A stretch of 64,000 bases of DNA from Streptomyces abikoensis (lineage in GTDB: Bacteria > Actinomycetota > Actinomycetes > Streptomycetales > Streptomycetaceae), in contig NZ_BMRT01000008.1 of assembly GCF_014648775.1 (NCBI RefSeq), forward strand, positions 62,001-126,000. Reading direction: 5' to 3'. Every line of letters begins with the position of its first letter. Position 1 is the stretch's first letter. Below, in pieces: positions 25,843 through 36,465 of the stretch. The notes under the pieces are model-generated. The model was not told the origin of the DNA. It ran no database searches and saw nothing but the letters and a program-made list of their open reading frames with translations. A program made the position numbers and the translations under genes.

Positions 25843-25855
25843 AACACCATTGTTG
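25842..25855. promoter_or_regulatory. SufR operator (CAAC-N6-GTTG palindrome)
   Basis: Positions 25842-25845 read CAAC and 25852-25855 read GTTG, separated by six bases. This exactly matches the 14-bp CAAC-N6-GTTG site that I recall being reported for Streptomyces SufR upstream of its own operon. Here it abuts the sufR start codon, so bound SufR would cover the start of the transcript. Confidence 0.8.
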
Positions 25856-25913
25856 CGTAATTGCCCGAAGGGCGACAAGCTCCACCGGGTCACGGAACGG
25901 TGGCTTTGATCAC

Positions 25914-25927
25914 TTAGGGTCACCTAA
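25914..25927. promoter_or_regulatory. Iron-box-like palindrome (TTAGG-N4-CCTAA) between sufR and the ABC exporter
   Basis: The sequence TTAGGGTCACCTAA has perfect five-base inverted arms. Aligned to the DmdR/IdeR iron box as I remember it (TTAGGTTAGGCTCACCTAA), the right 14 positions match with one mismatch, while the left five bases do not fit. It lies about 70 bp upstream of sufR on one side and 53 bp upstream of the ABC ATPase gene on the other. Confidence 0.5.
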
Positions 25928-25979
25928 CCGCGACCCCCGCCGGGGTCCGTTCCGCCCCGCCCTCCGTACACTTCCCCGC

Positions 25980-26902
<923 letters not shown>

Positions 26903-26906
<4 letters not shown>

Positions 26907-27691
26907 CCGCCACCGGCACCTTCGCCCCCCGGCCCGGGGCGGCGCCGCTGTCGCGGATGATCCGCGCGCAGGCCGCGCTGGAGACCCGGATGCTGCTGCG
27001 CAACGGCGAGCAGCTGCTGCTGACCGTGGTCATCCCCACGCTCCTGCTGGTGCTCTTCAGCGCCGTCGACATCATCACTGTGCCGACTTCAAAGACGGGC
27101 GGAGAGGGGAAGTCCGTCGACTTCCTGGCCCCGGGTGTGCTCGCTCTGGCCGTGATGTCCACGGCCTTCACCGGGCAGGCCATCGCGACGGGCTTCGAGC
27201 GCCGCTACGGCGTGCTCAAGCGGCTCGGCGCGTCCCCCCTGCCGCGCTGGGGGCTGATGACCGCGAAGACGGCCGCCGTGCTGGTCACCGAGGTCCTGCA
27301 GATCGTGCTGCTGACGGCCGTCGCGTTCTCGCTCGGCTGGTCGCCGCACGGCAACCCGCTCGCCGTCGTCCTGCTGCTCGTCCTGGGGACGGCCGCGTTC
27401 TCGGGGCTCGGCCTGCTGATGGCCGGGACGCTCAAGGCCGAGGCGACGCTCGCGGCGGCCAACCTGGTCTTCCTGCTGCTGCTGGTCGGCGGCGGGGTGA
27501 TCGTCCCGCTGGAGAAGTTCCCGGGCGCGGTCCGCGCGGCACTGGAGGCGCTGCCGATCTCGGCCCTCTCCGGCGGCCTGCGCGACGTGCTGCGCGACGG
27601 CGCGGGCGTGCCCTGGGCCGACCTCGGGATCCTCGGTGTGTGGGCCGTCCTGGGCCTGGGCGCGGCGGCGCGCTTCTTCCGCTGGGAGTAG
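26903..27691 (+). CDS. ABC-2 type transporter permease
   Basis: 262 residues with about six membrane segments. Examples are LLLTVVIPTLLLVLFSAVDI, FLAPGVLALAVMSTAFTGQAIATGF, LVTEVLQIVLLTAVAFSLGW, PLAVVLLLVLGTAAFSGLGLLM, ANLVFLLLLVGGGVIVPL, and a final IL-VWAVLGLGAAARFF. The YGVLKRLGASPLPRWGLMTAK cytoplasmic loop is typical of ABC-2 exporters. It pairs with the preceding ATPase, forming a two-gene exporter. Confidence 0.92.
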
Positions 27692-27755
27692 GACGCGGCC
27701 GGGGCACGCGGGACCCTCGTGAATCCGTGCACAAGCACCCCCTTACGATGACTTC

Positions 27756-28745
27756 GTGCCGAAAACGCTGAACCCCCTCCAGCTCGTCGCCGACCGCTGG
27801 CAGCCCTCCGCCCGCTTCGTCGAGCGGGCCGCGCTCGCCTGCGTGGTCATGTCCGTGATCATCGTCGTGACGGGCGGCGCGGTGCGGCTCACCCAGTCCG
27901 GGCTGGGCTGCCCGACGTGGCCGACCTGTACCGAGGACAGCCTGACGCCCACGCCCGCGATGGGCATCAACGGCGTCATCGAGTTCACCAACCGCATGCT
28001 GACGTACGTGCTGTGCGCGGTGGTCGGTGTGGCGATCGTGGCGGCACGCGCGCGTGCCCCGCGCCGCCGCAGCCTGACGAAGCTGGGCTGGGCGCAGTTC
28101 TGGATCGTCGCGAGCAACGGCATCATCGGTGGCATCACCGTGCTGACGGGCCTCAACCCGTACATCGTGGCCGCGCACTTCCTGGCGGCGACCTCGCTGC
28201 TGACGGTGGCCACGATCATGTGGCTGCGGACCCGTGAGGGCGACGACGAGCCGCGCGACGTGGTGGCCCGGCCGGTGCGGCAGCTCGGCTGGGTGCTGGT
28301 GGTCGCGAGCGCGCTGCTGATCGTGGCGGGCACGGTGGTCACGGGTTCGGGCAGGCACGCGGGCGACGCCTCCAAGGACGTCCACCGCATCCCCCTGGAC
28401 TGGCACGAGGTCACCCAGCTGCACGTCGACTTCGTCTACGTCGTCGTCGGCCTCACCGTGGCGCTGTGGTTCGCGCTGCGGGCCGTGAAGTCCCCCGAGG
28501 GGCCGCGCCGCAAGGTCGTCGAGCTGTTCGTCGTGATCATGCTGCAGGGCGTGATCGGCTATGTGCAGTACTTCAACGACTCGCCCGAGGTCGTCGTCGG
28601 CGCCCACATGCTCGGCTCCTGCCTGATGTGGATCGCCGTGCTGCGGGTCTTCCTGTCGCTGCGCGAGCGCGGCGAGGCGCCGGTGCTGCCCGCTCCCGCC
28701 GGTGAGCACGAGGCGCTTCAGACGGCCGCCGCGTCCAGCCGGTAG
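27756..28745 (+). CDS. ctaA: Heme A synthase CtaA (COX15/CtaA family)
   Basis: A membrane enzyme that oxidises the C8 methyl of heme O to the formyl of heme A for aa3 oxidase. 329 residues, about eight transmembrane helices. The paired cysteines C52 and C58 are in GLGCPTWPTC. Three heme-ligand histidine candidates are visible (AAHFLAATSLL, LHVDFVYVV, VGAHMLGSCLMW). The first helix motif reads IEFTNRML, where Bacillus CtaA has Glu-x-x-His-Arg, so Asn stands at that His position; M. tuberculosis CtaA, as I recall it, also has Asn. A second Cys pair is absent. GTG start. Its 3' end overlaps the convergent amidohydrolase by 28 bp. Confidence 0.93.
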   Translation: MPKTLNPLQLVADRWQPSARFVERAALACVVMSVIIVVTGGAVRLTQSGLGCPTWPTCTEDSLTPTPAMGINGVIEFTNRMLTYVLCAVVGVAIVAARARAPRRRSLTKLGWAQFWIVASNGIIGGITVLTGLNPYIVAAHFLAATSLLTVATIMWLRTREGDDEPRDVVARPVRQLGWVLVVASALLIVAGTVVTGSGRHAGDASKDVHRIPLDWHEVTQLHVDFVYVVVGLTVALWFALRAVKSPEGPRRKVVELFVVIMLQGVIGYVQYFNDSPEVVVGAHMLGSCLMWIAVLRVFLSLRERGEAPVLPAPAGEHEALQTAAASSR

Positions 28746-29779
28746 ACCCTGCGCGCGGTGCCGGCCGCGACGAGGGAGGCGATCCGTGCCGCCTCCGCCG
28801 CCCGGCACCAGCCGTCGGCCACCCAGTCGCGCATCAGCTTGTCCATGGCGCGTGTGAACAGCCGGGCGGCCACCACATAGAGCTCCGCCAGGGCCCGCGC
28901 CCCGGTCGAGAACAGCAGCTTGCCGAACGGCGCCTCGCGCAGCGTCTCCTCCGGCCGGGCCCCGACGTCCGCGTAGACGTGCGGGAAGGCGGCGGCCAGC
29001 TGGGCCGCCTGCCGCCGGTGCCAGGGGTCCGGGAGCAGCACCAGGTCCACGCCCCGGCTCGCGGTGGCCCGCAGGAAGCCGGCCAGCCGCTGCGGCCGCG
29101 CGCAGTGCAGCTGGACGGGCAGTCCCGTGGCGACCGCGCTCCACAGCAGATGCCGGACAAGCACGGGGTCGTCCGGCGTGTCGCCCGTGCGGCGCGTGCG
29201 CAGCCAGCGTCCGGCGGCCTCGCGTACCTCGGTGGCGTCCGGGGGGCTGTCGTCGCAGAAGGTGACGCCGGTGGCGAAGGCGGTGGCACTTCCGGAGGCC
29301 GCGTAGAGCGCTTCGGCCGTATACGCGAGGAAGGCGTCCAAACCTCCGGTCGTGTCGGCGATCCGGGCGGCCAGCGGTTCTAGCCGGACGACCTCGTGGG
29401 CGCGGCCCTCGGCGGCGTGGGCCAGTTCGTCCGGCGAGGTGAGGGCGGCCGTGGCGCCCGCCTCCAGCAGGAACGTCCCGATGCCCGCGCCGCGCAGCAG
29501 GAGACGGCCGGCGCGGTAGGCGCCCAGTTCGCGGCGGCGGGCCAGATAGCTCACGGGCGCGCAGTGCGGCTCCAGCCCCAGCAGGGGCGGGCACCAGCGG
29601 CGCACGGCCAGGCCGGCGCGGCTGTCGAAGAAGGTGGTGCCGGGCGGTGCGGGCCCGGTGGCCCCGGCGGCCTCGGCCAGGTGGGTCTCGAACTCCCCGA
29701 GCCCGAGGTCCGCGTGGACGGCGCCGTGGCTGTACTGGTCGACGAGCGGCGGTATGCCGCCGTCCATCCTGCCGTCCAT
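28718..29779 (-). CDS. FluG-type amidohydrolase family protein
   Basis: 353 residues resembling the amidohydrolase domain found at the N-terminus of FluG proteins and in free form in actinobacteria. Visible are VDQYSHGAVHADL at the start, ELGAYRAGRLLLRGAGIGTFLLEAG, HEVVRLEPLAARI, LPVQLHCARPQRLAGFL, LVLLPDPWHRRQAAQLAAAFPHVYADVG and the APFGKLLFSTGARALAELYVVAARLFTRAM segment. Two expected metal ligands look altered: the first motif is YSH rather than H-x-H, and FSTGA replaces FSSDA. Activity is therefore uncertain. A GAGGAGGGG ribosome site supports ATG 29779. Confidence 0.78.
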   Translation of the reverse strand: MDGRMDGGIPPLVDQYSHGAVHADLGLGEFETHLAEAAGATGPAPPGTTFFDSRAGLAVRRWCPPLLGLEPHCAPVSYLARRRELGAYRAGRLLLRGAGIGTFLLEAGATAALTSPDELAHAAEGRAHEVVRLEPLAARIADTTGGLDAFLAYTAEALYAASGSATAFATGVTFCDDSPPDATEVREAAGRWLRTRRTGDTPDDPVLVRHLLWSAVATGLPVQLHCARPQRLAGFLRATASRGVDLVLLPDPWHRRQAAQLAAAFPHVYADVGARPEETLREAPFGKLLFSTGARALAELYVVAARLFTRAMDKLMRDWVADGWCRAAEAARIASLVAAGTARRVYRLDAAAV

Positions 29780-29856
29780 CGCGCCCCCTCCTCGCCGGTC
29801 CCCACCGCGCGGCGCCGGGGCGCCGCTCCCGGTGGGTCTAACGGACGAGGGGGCCG

Positions 29857-30216
29857 TCAGTTATCGCCGGGGTTCCTCGGCCCGCCGATCTGGATGCCGG
29901 CCATGCGGGACCACTCGTAGGGGCCCGTGCGGACCTTGGCGGCCAGTTCCCCGTCGAAGTCGTCGTGGAGGGTGATCCCGGCGAGCCTGGCCGCTTCCTT
30001 CGCGGTCTCCATGTCGCGGGCGACGAGGTTGCCCCATTCGCCGTTGGCGCCGACGAGGGCGATCCGGGTGGTGCCGCGGGCGATGTGCGCGAGCTGGCCC
30101 TCCGCGCCACCGCCGTGGCTCTTGGCGAAGGCCGTGATCTGCTTGGCCAGCTTGGCCGCCCGCTTGTTGTCGGCCTGCGGGGCGTCGGCCGCTGCCTGCT
30201 TGGTGTCGTCTGCCAT
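29857..30216 (-). CDS. Small conserved hypothetical protein
   Basis: 119 residues, no signal peptide or membrane segment. An Ala/Lys-rich N-terminal helix (KRAAKLAKQITAFAKSHGGGAEGQLAHIARG) is followed by an alpha/beta-looking part (TTRIALVGANGEWGNLVARDMETAKEAARLAGITLHDDFD) and ends in WSRMAGIQIGGPRNPGDN. The full-length reading, third-position GC bias and conserved look suggest a real gene. I do not recognise a family function. It lies between ctaB and the FluG-like gene with the ctaB terminator behind its start. Confidence 0.75.
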   Translation of the reverse strand: MADDTKQAAADAPQADNKRAAKLAKQITAFAKSHGGGAEGQLAHIARGTTRIALVGANGEWGNLVARDMETAKEAARLAGITLHDDFDGELAAKVRTGPYEWSRMAGIQIGGPRNPGDN

Positions 30217-30249
30217 GGCCAGGATGCTACCGACGGGTAGCACAAACGG

Positions 30250-30294
30250 CGATGGGCGGCGCGGGTGGCTTTGGCCACCACGCGCCGCCCATCG
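30250..30294 (-). terminator. Terminator downstream of ctaB
   Basis: A stem of 14 bp (CGATGGGCGGCGCG with its complement) continues after a bulged A into six more pairs (GGTGGC/GCCACC) with a short loop. It begins 15 bp past the ctaB stop. Confidence 0.75.
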
Positions 30295-30308
30295 GACGGT
30301 CCGCGGTC

Positions 30309-31250
30309 CTACCGGAGGAACGGGTCGATCGCGACCGCCGTGAACAGCAGCGACACGTAGGTGATCGACCAGTGGAAGAGCCGCATCTCCTTGAGCTTCG
30401 CGCCCGTGATGCCGGCCTTGGCGCGGGCCTGGAGGGCGTGGGCCTCCTTCAGCCAGAAGGCGCCGCACAGCACGGCGACGGCCGTGTAGAACCAGCCGGT
30501 GTACCCCAGCGGCTGGAGCAGCAGCGACACGCCGACCATCACCCAGCTGTAGAGGACGATCTGCTTGGCCACGGCCTTGTTGCCCGCGATGACCGGCAGC
30601 ATCGGCACGCCGACGCGCTCGTAGTCGTCCTTCACCTTCATCGACAGCGGCCAGTAGTGCGGCGGCGTCCAGAAGAAGATGACGAGGAAGAGGATCAGGG
30701 AGGCCCAGGAGACCTCGTTCTTCACCGCGGACCAGCCGATGATGACCGGCAGGCAGCCCGCGATGCCGCCCCAGACGATGTTCTGCGCGGTACGCCGCTT
30801 GAGGATCATCGTGTAGACGACGACGTAGAACGCGTTGGCGCCGAGCGAGAGCATCGCCGACAGGGGGTTGACCAGGAACCAGAACCAGATCGTCGAGCCG
30901 ACGGTCAGCGCGCTGGCGAACACCAGGCACTCGCGGGGGGACACCATGCCCGTGACCAGCGGACGCTGGGACGTACGGTCCATCATCGCGTCGATGTCAC
31001 GGTCGTAGTACATGTTGAACGCACCCGCGCCACCGGCGGACAGGTAACCGCCGACGCAGGTGGCCAGCACCAGCCACAGGTCCGGGACGCCCTCGGCCGC
31101 GAGGAACATCACCGGCACCGTCGTCATCAGCAGCAGCTCGATGACGCGCGGCTTCGTCAGTGCCACGAAACCCTTGACCCGGGCCCCGAACGGCCGGTGA
31201 CCAGGGCTCTCGACGAGCACCCCCGCAGGACGGGATTCGACGGCCGTCAC
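30309..31250 (-). CDS. ctaB: Protoheme IX farnesyltransferase (heme O synthase) CtaB
   Basis: A UbiA-family membrane prenyltransferase that adds farnesyl to heme B, upstream of CtaA. 313 residues with eight to nine hydrophobic helices. The first Asp-rich site is NMYYDRDIDAMMDRTSQRPLVTG; the N-terminal cytoplasmic signature is FVALTKPRVIELLLMTTVP. A conserved FWTPPHYWPLSMKVKDDYERVGVPMLPV loop is present. GTG 31250 follows AGGGG at good distance; an in-frame GTG two codons earlier is also possible. Much longer upstream readings lack family similarity. Confidence 0.95.
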   Translation of the reverse strand: MTAVESRPAGVLVESPGHRPFGARVKGFVALTKPRVIELLLMTTVPVMFLAAEGVPDLWLVLATCVGGYLSAGGAGAFNMYYDRDIDAMMDRTSQRPLVTGMVSPRECLVFASALTVGSTIWFWFLVNPLSAMLSLGANAFYVVVYTMILKRRTAQNIVWGGIAGCLPVIIGWSAVKNEVSWASLILFLVIFFWTPPHYWPLSMKVKDDYERVGVPMLPVIAGNKAVAKQIVLYSWVMVGVSLLLQPLGYTGWFYTAVAVLCGAFWLKEAHALQARAKAGITGAKLKEMRLFHWSITYVSLLFTAVAIDPFLR

Positions 31251-31705
31251 GCACACCCCTGAGAGAGATAAGGCCAGCAAGCTCGTCCGGGCGTGAATCC
31301 CGGGTAAAGGCTTGCGCGTACTACGCCACTCTAGACGCAGGGGACAGCGGGGCCTCCGCCGGGGTGGGGTCGTGTTGAGACGCCGGGTCCGGCGGGCCGA
31401 ACGGGGCCGAACCCGGCAGAACGGTCCCCTCCGGGAGGCGGGCGGGCGCCGGGCCCGGCAGGCTGGAGTGGAGGCCCCCGCAGCGGGGCGGGAATGAATC
31501 CCGCCCGGGTGCGGTTGCCCGGGTCGGCGATCAGATGATCGAGGATCACTCGACCGGAACTCGACGATCAAATGAGAGCCGCGCAGCACGACTGTGAGTC
31601 GAAAAAACGCCCGTCCAGGCGGGGGTAGGCTCGTCAGCGCCGCGTCGTGGCGGAACATACCGCCCCCGGCAGATCGCATATGTGGAGAGGAGCCCTGATC
31701 CGAGG
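31251..31705. other. 455-bp divergent intergenic region ctaB / tkt
   Basis: No gene is visible on either strand; open frames here are GC artefacts. It holds a hairpin GGGCGGGA-N5-TCCCGCCC at 31486-31506, a cluster of GATC/TCGA-rich motifs at about 31528-31572, an A-run at about 31598-31604 and a GGAGAGGAG stretch just before tkt. It must contain the promoters of both ctaB and the pentose phosphate cluster, but I cannot place a convincing -10/-35 pair. Confidence 0.6.
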
Positions 31706-33787
<2,082 letters not shown>

Positions 33788-33824
33788 CGGCGCCCGTATA
33801 CAACCTGTAGGAGATGCAGAACCC

Positions 33825-34940
33825 ATGACAGACGCACTCAAGCGCCTCTCCGACGAAGGCGTCGCGATCTGGCTGGACGACCTGTCCCGCAAGCGCATCA
33901 CGTCCGGCAACCTGGCCGAGCTCATCGACCAGAGCCACGTGGTGGGTGTCACGACCAACCCGTCGATCTTCCAGAAGGCGATCTCCAGCGGTGAGGGCTA
34001 CGAGCAGCAGCTCGCCGACCTCGCCGCCCGCAAGGTCACCGTCGAAGAGGCCATCCGCATGATCACGACGGCGGACGTCCGCGACGCCGCCGACATCCTG
34101 CGCCCGGTCTTCGACGCCACCGGCGGTCAGGACGGCCGGGTCTCCATCGAGGTCGACCCGCGCCTGGCGCACAACACGGTCGCCACGGTCGCCGAGGCCA
34201 AGCAGCTGGCCTGGCTGGTGGACCGCCCCAACACCCTGATCAAGATCCCGGCCACCAAGGCGGGCCTGCCGGCCATCGCCGAGGTGATCGGCAAGGGCAT
34301 CAGCGTCAACGTCACGCTGATCTTCTCCCTCGAGCGCTACCGCGCGGTGATGGACGCCTACCTGACCGGTCTGGAGAAGGCCAAGGCCGCGGGCCAGGAC
34401 CTCTCCCTGATCCACTCGGTCGCGTCCTTCTTCGTGTCCCGCGTGGACACCGAGATCGACAAGCGGCTGGACGCCATGGGCACCGCCGAGGCCAAGGAGC
34501 TGCGCGGCAAGGCCGCCCTGGCCAACGCCCGCCTGGCCTACCAGGCGTACGAGGAGGTCTTCTCCTCGGACCGCTGGCTGGCCCTGGAGAAGGCCGGCGC
34601 CAACAAGCAGCGCGCCCTGTGGGCCTCGACCGGCGTCAAGGACCCGGCCTACAAGGACACGCTGTACGTGGACGACCTGGTGGCGCCGAACACGGTGAAC
34701 ACCATGCCGGAGGCCACCCTGGAGGCCACCGCCGACCACGGTCGGATCACCGGTGACACGGTGCGCGGCACGTACGAGCAGGCCAAGGCCGAGCTCGACG
34801 CGCTCGCGAAGCTGGGCGTCTCGTACGACGAGGTCGTCCAGCTGCTGGAGGACGAGGGCGTCGAGAAGTTCGAGGCCTCGTGGAACGACCTGCTGAAGTC
34901 CACTGAGGCGGAGCTCAAGCGCCTCGCTCCGGAGGCATGA
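33825..34940 (+). CDS. tal: Transaldolase
   Basis: Transfers dihydroxyacetone units between sugar phosphates. 371 residues, the longer actinobacterial TalB type. The GVTTNPSIFQKAI motif is near residue 42-55, the Schiff-base Lys in NTLIKIPATKAGLPAI, then NVTLIFSLERY and SVASFFVSRVDTEIDKRL. ATG 33825 lies 37 bp after the tkt stop behind a TAGGAG ribosome site. Next gene zwf begins one base after the stop. Confidence 0.96.
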   Translation: MTDALKRLSDEGVAIWLDDLSRKRITSGNLAELIDQSHVVGVTTNPSIFQKAISSGEGYEQQLADLAARKVTVEEAIRMITTADVRDAADILRPVFDATGGQDGRVSIEVDPRLAHNTVATVAEAKQLAWLVDRPNTLIKIPATKAGLPAIAEVIGKGISVNVTLIFSLERYRAVMDAYLTGLEKAKAAGQDLSLIHSVASFFVSRVDTEIDKRLDAMGTAEAKELRGKAALANARLAYQAYEEVFSSDRWLALEKAGANKQRALWASTGVKDPAYKDTLYVDDLVAPNTVNTMPEATLEATADHGRITGDTVRGTYEQAKAELDALAKLGVSYDEVVQLLEDEGVEKFEASWNDLLKSTEAELKRLAPEA

Positions 34941-34941
34941 A

Positions 34942-36465
34942 TTGAGCAGCAGCAATCCGCTGCGTGACGCTCTGGACCGACGGCTCCCGCGTATCGCGGG
35001 GCCGTCGGGCCTGGTCATCTTTGGCGTCACGGGCGATTTGTCCCGTAAAAAGCTGATGCCCGCGGTCTACGACCTGGCCAACCGCGGCCTGCTGCCGCCG
35101 GGCTTCTCCCTGATCGGTTTCGCCCGCCGGCAGTGGGCGGACGAGGACTTCGCCCAGGTGGTGCACGACGCCGTCAAGGAGCACGCGCGCACCCCCTTCC
35201 GCGAGGAGGTCTGGCAGCAGCTGGTCCAGGGCTGCCGGTTCGTCTCGGGCGACTTCGACGACGACGACGCCTTCGACACGCTCCGCACCACCATCGAGGA
35301 GCTCGACAAGGCGCAGGGCACGGGCGGCAACTTCGCCTTCTACCTGTCCGTCCCGCCGAAGTTCTTCCCCAAGGTCGTCCAGCAGCTGAAGAAGCACGGC
35401 CTGGCCGACCAGAAGCAGGGCTCGTGGCGGCGCGCCGTCATCGAGAAGCCCTTCGGTCACGACCTGAAGAGCGCCCAGGAGCTCAACCGGATCGTCCACG
35501 AGGTGTTCCCGGCCGAGGCGGTCTTCCGCATCGACCACTACCTCGGCAAGGAGACGGTCCAGAACATCCTGGCGCTGCGGTTCGCCAACACCCTCTTCGA
35601 GCCGATCTGGAACCGGTCGTTCGTCGACCACGTGCAGATCACCATGGCCGAGGACATCGGCATCGGCGGCCGCGCCGGCTACTACGACGGCATCGGCGCC
35701 GCCCGTGACGTCATCCAGAACCACCTCCTGCAGCTGCTGGCGCTGACCGCGATGGAGGAGCCCGCCTCCTTCGACGCCGACGCGGTGGCCGCGGAGAAGA
35801 CCAAGGTGCTGGGCGCGGTCTCGCTGCCCAAGGACCTCGGCAAGGAGACGGTGCGCGGCCAGTACACCCACGGCTGGCAGGGTGGCGAGGAGGTCGTCGG
35901 CTACCTGGAAGAGGACGGCACCGACCCCAAGTCGAAGACCGACACCTACGCCGCGATCAAGCTGGAGATCGACAACCGCCGCTGGGCGGGCGTCCCCTTC
36001 TACCTGCGCACCGGCAAGCGGCTGGGCCGCCGCGTCACCGAGATCGCGGTCGTCTTCCAGCGCGCGCCCTACTCCCCCTTCGACCAGACCGCCACCGAGG
36101 AGCTGGGGCAGAACGCCCTGGTCATCCGGGTGCAGCCGGACGAGGGCGTGACCGTGCGCTTCGGCTCGAAGGTGCCGGGCACCTCGATGGAGGTCCGGGA
36201 CGTCTCGATGGACTTCGCCTACGGCGAGTCCTTCACCGAGTCCAGCCCCGAGGCGTACGAGCGGCTCATCCTCGACGTCCTGCTCGGCGAGTCGAACCTC
36301 TTCCCGCGCCTGAAGGAGGTCGAGCTCTCCTGGGAGATCCTCGACCCGATCGAGGAGTACTGGGACAAGAACGGCAAGCCCGCGCAGTACCCGGCCGGCA
36401 CCTGGGGGCCGGTCGAGGCGGACGAGATGCTCGCACGAGACGGACGGAGCTGGCGTCGGCCATGA
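34942..36465 (+). CDS. zwf: Glucose-6-phosphate dehydrogenase
   Basis: First enzyme of the oxidative pentose phosphate pathway, making NADPH. 507 residues. The NADP-binding GVTGDLSRKKLMPAVYDLANRG motif is near the N-terminus; IEKPFGHDL and the active-site RIDHYLGKETVQNI segment follow. The start is a TTG at 34942, unusual even here. It sits six bases after a perfect GGAGG inside the end of tal, which supports it, and no ATG/GTG nearby is better placed. The stop overlaps opcA by four bases. Confidence 0.95.
   Translation: MSSSNPLRDALDRRLPRIAGPSGLVIFGVTGDLSRKKLMPAVYDLANRGLLPPGFSLIGFARRQWADEDFAQVVHDAVKEHARTPFREEVWQQLVQGCRFVSGDFDDDDAFDTLRTTIEELDKAQGTGGNFAFYLSVPPKFFPKVVQQLKKHGLADQKQGSWRRAVIEKPFGHDLKSAQELNRIVHEVFPAEAVFRIDHYLGKETVQNILALRFANTLFEPIWNRSFVDHVQITMAEDIGIGGRAGYYDGIGAARDVIQNHLLQLLALTAMEEPASFDADAVAAEKTKVLGAVSLPKDLGKETVRGQYTHGWQGGEEVVGYLEEDGTDPKSKTDTYAAIKLEIDNRRWAGVPFYLRTGKRLGRRVTEIAVVFQRAPYSPFDQTATEELGQNALVIRVQPDEGVTVRFGSKVPGTSMEVRDVSMDFAYGESFTESSPEAYERLILDVLLGESNLFPRLKEVELSWEILDPIEEYWDKNGKPAQYPAGTWGPVEADEMLARDGRSWRRP

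Noticed and set aside
25843..25923. Extended N-terminus for SufR up to 25923
   Set aside because: It would translate through the SufR operator and adds residues with no family similarity.
31251..31705. Extension of ctaB or a small gene in the ctaB/tkt gap
   Set aside because: Open frames here lack ribosome sites and family similarity; CtaB homology starts at 31250.
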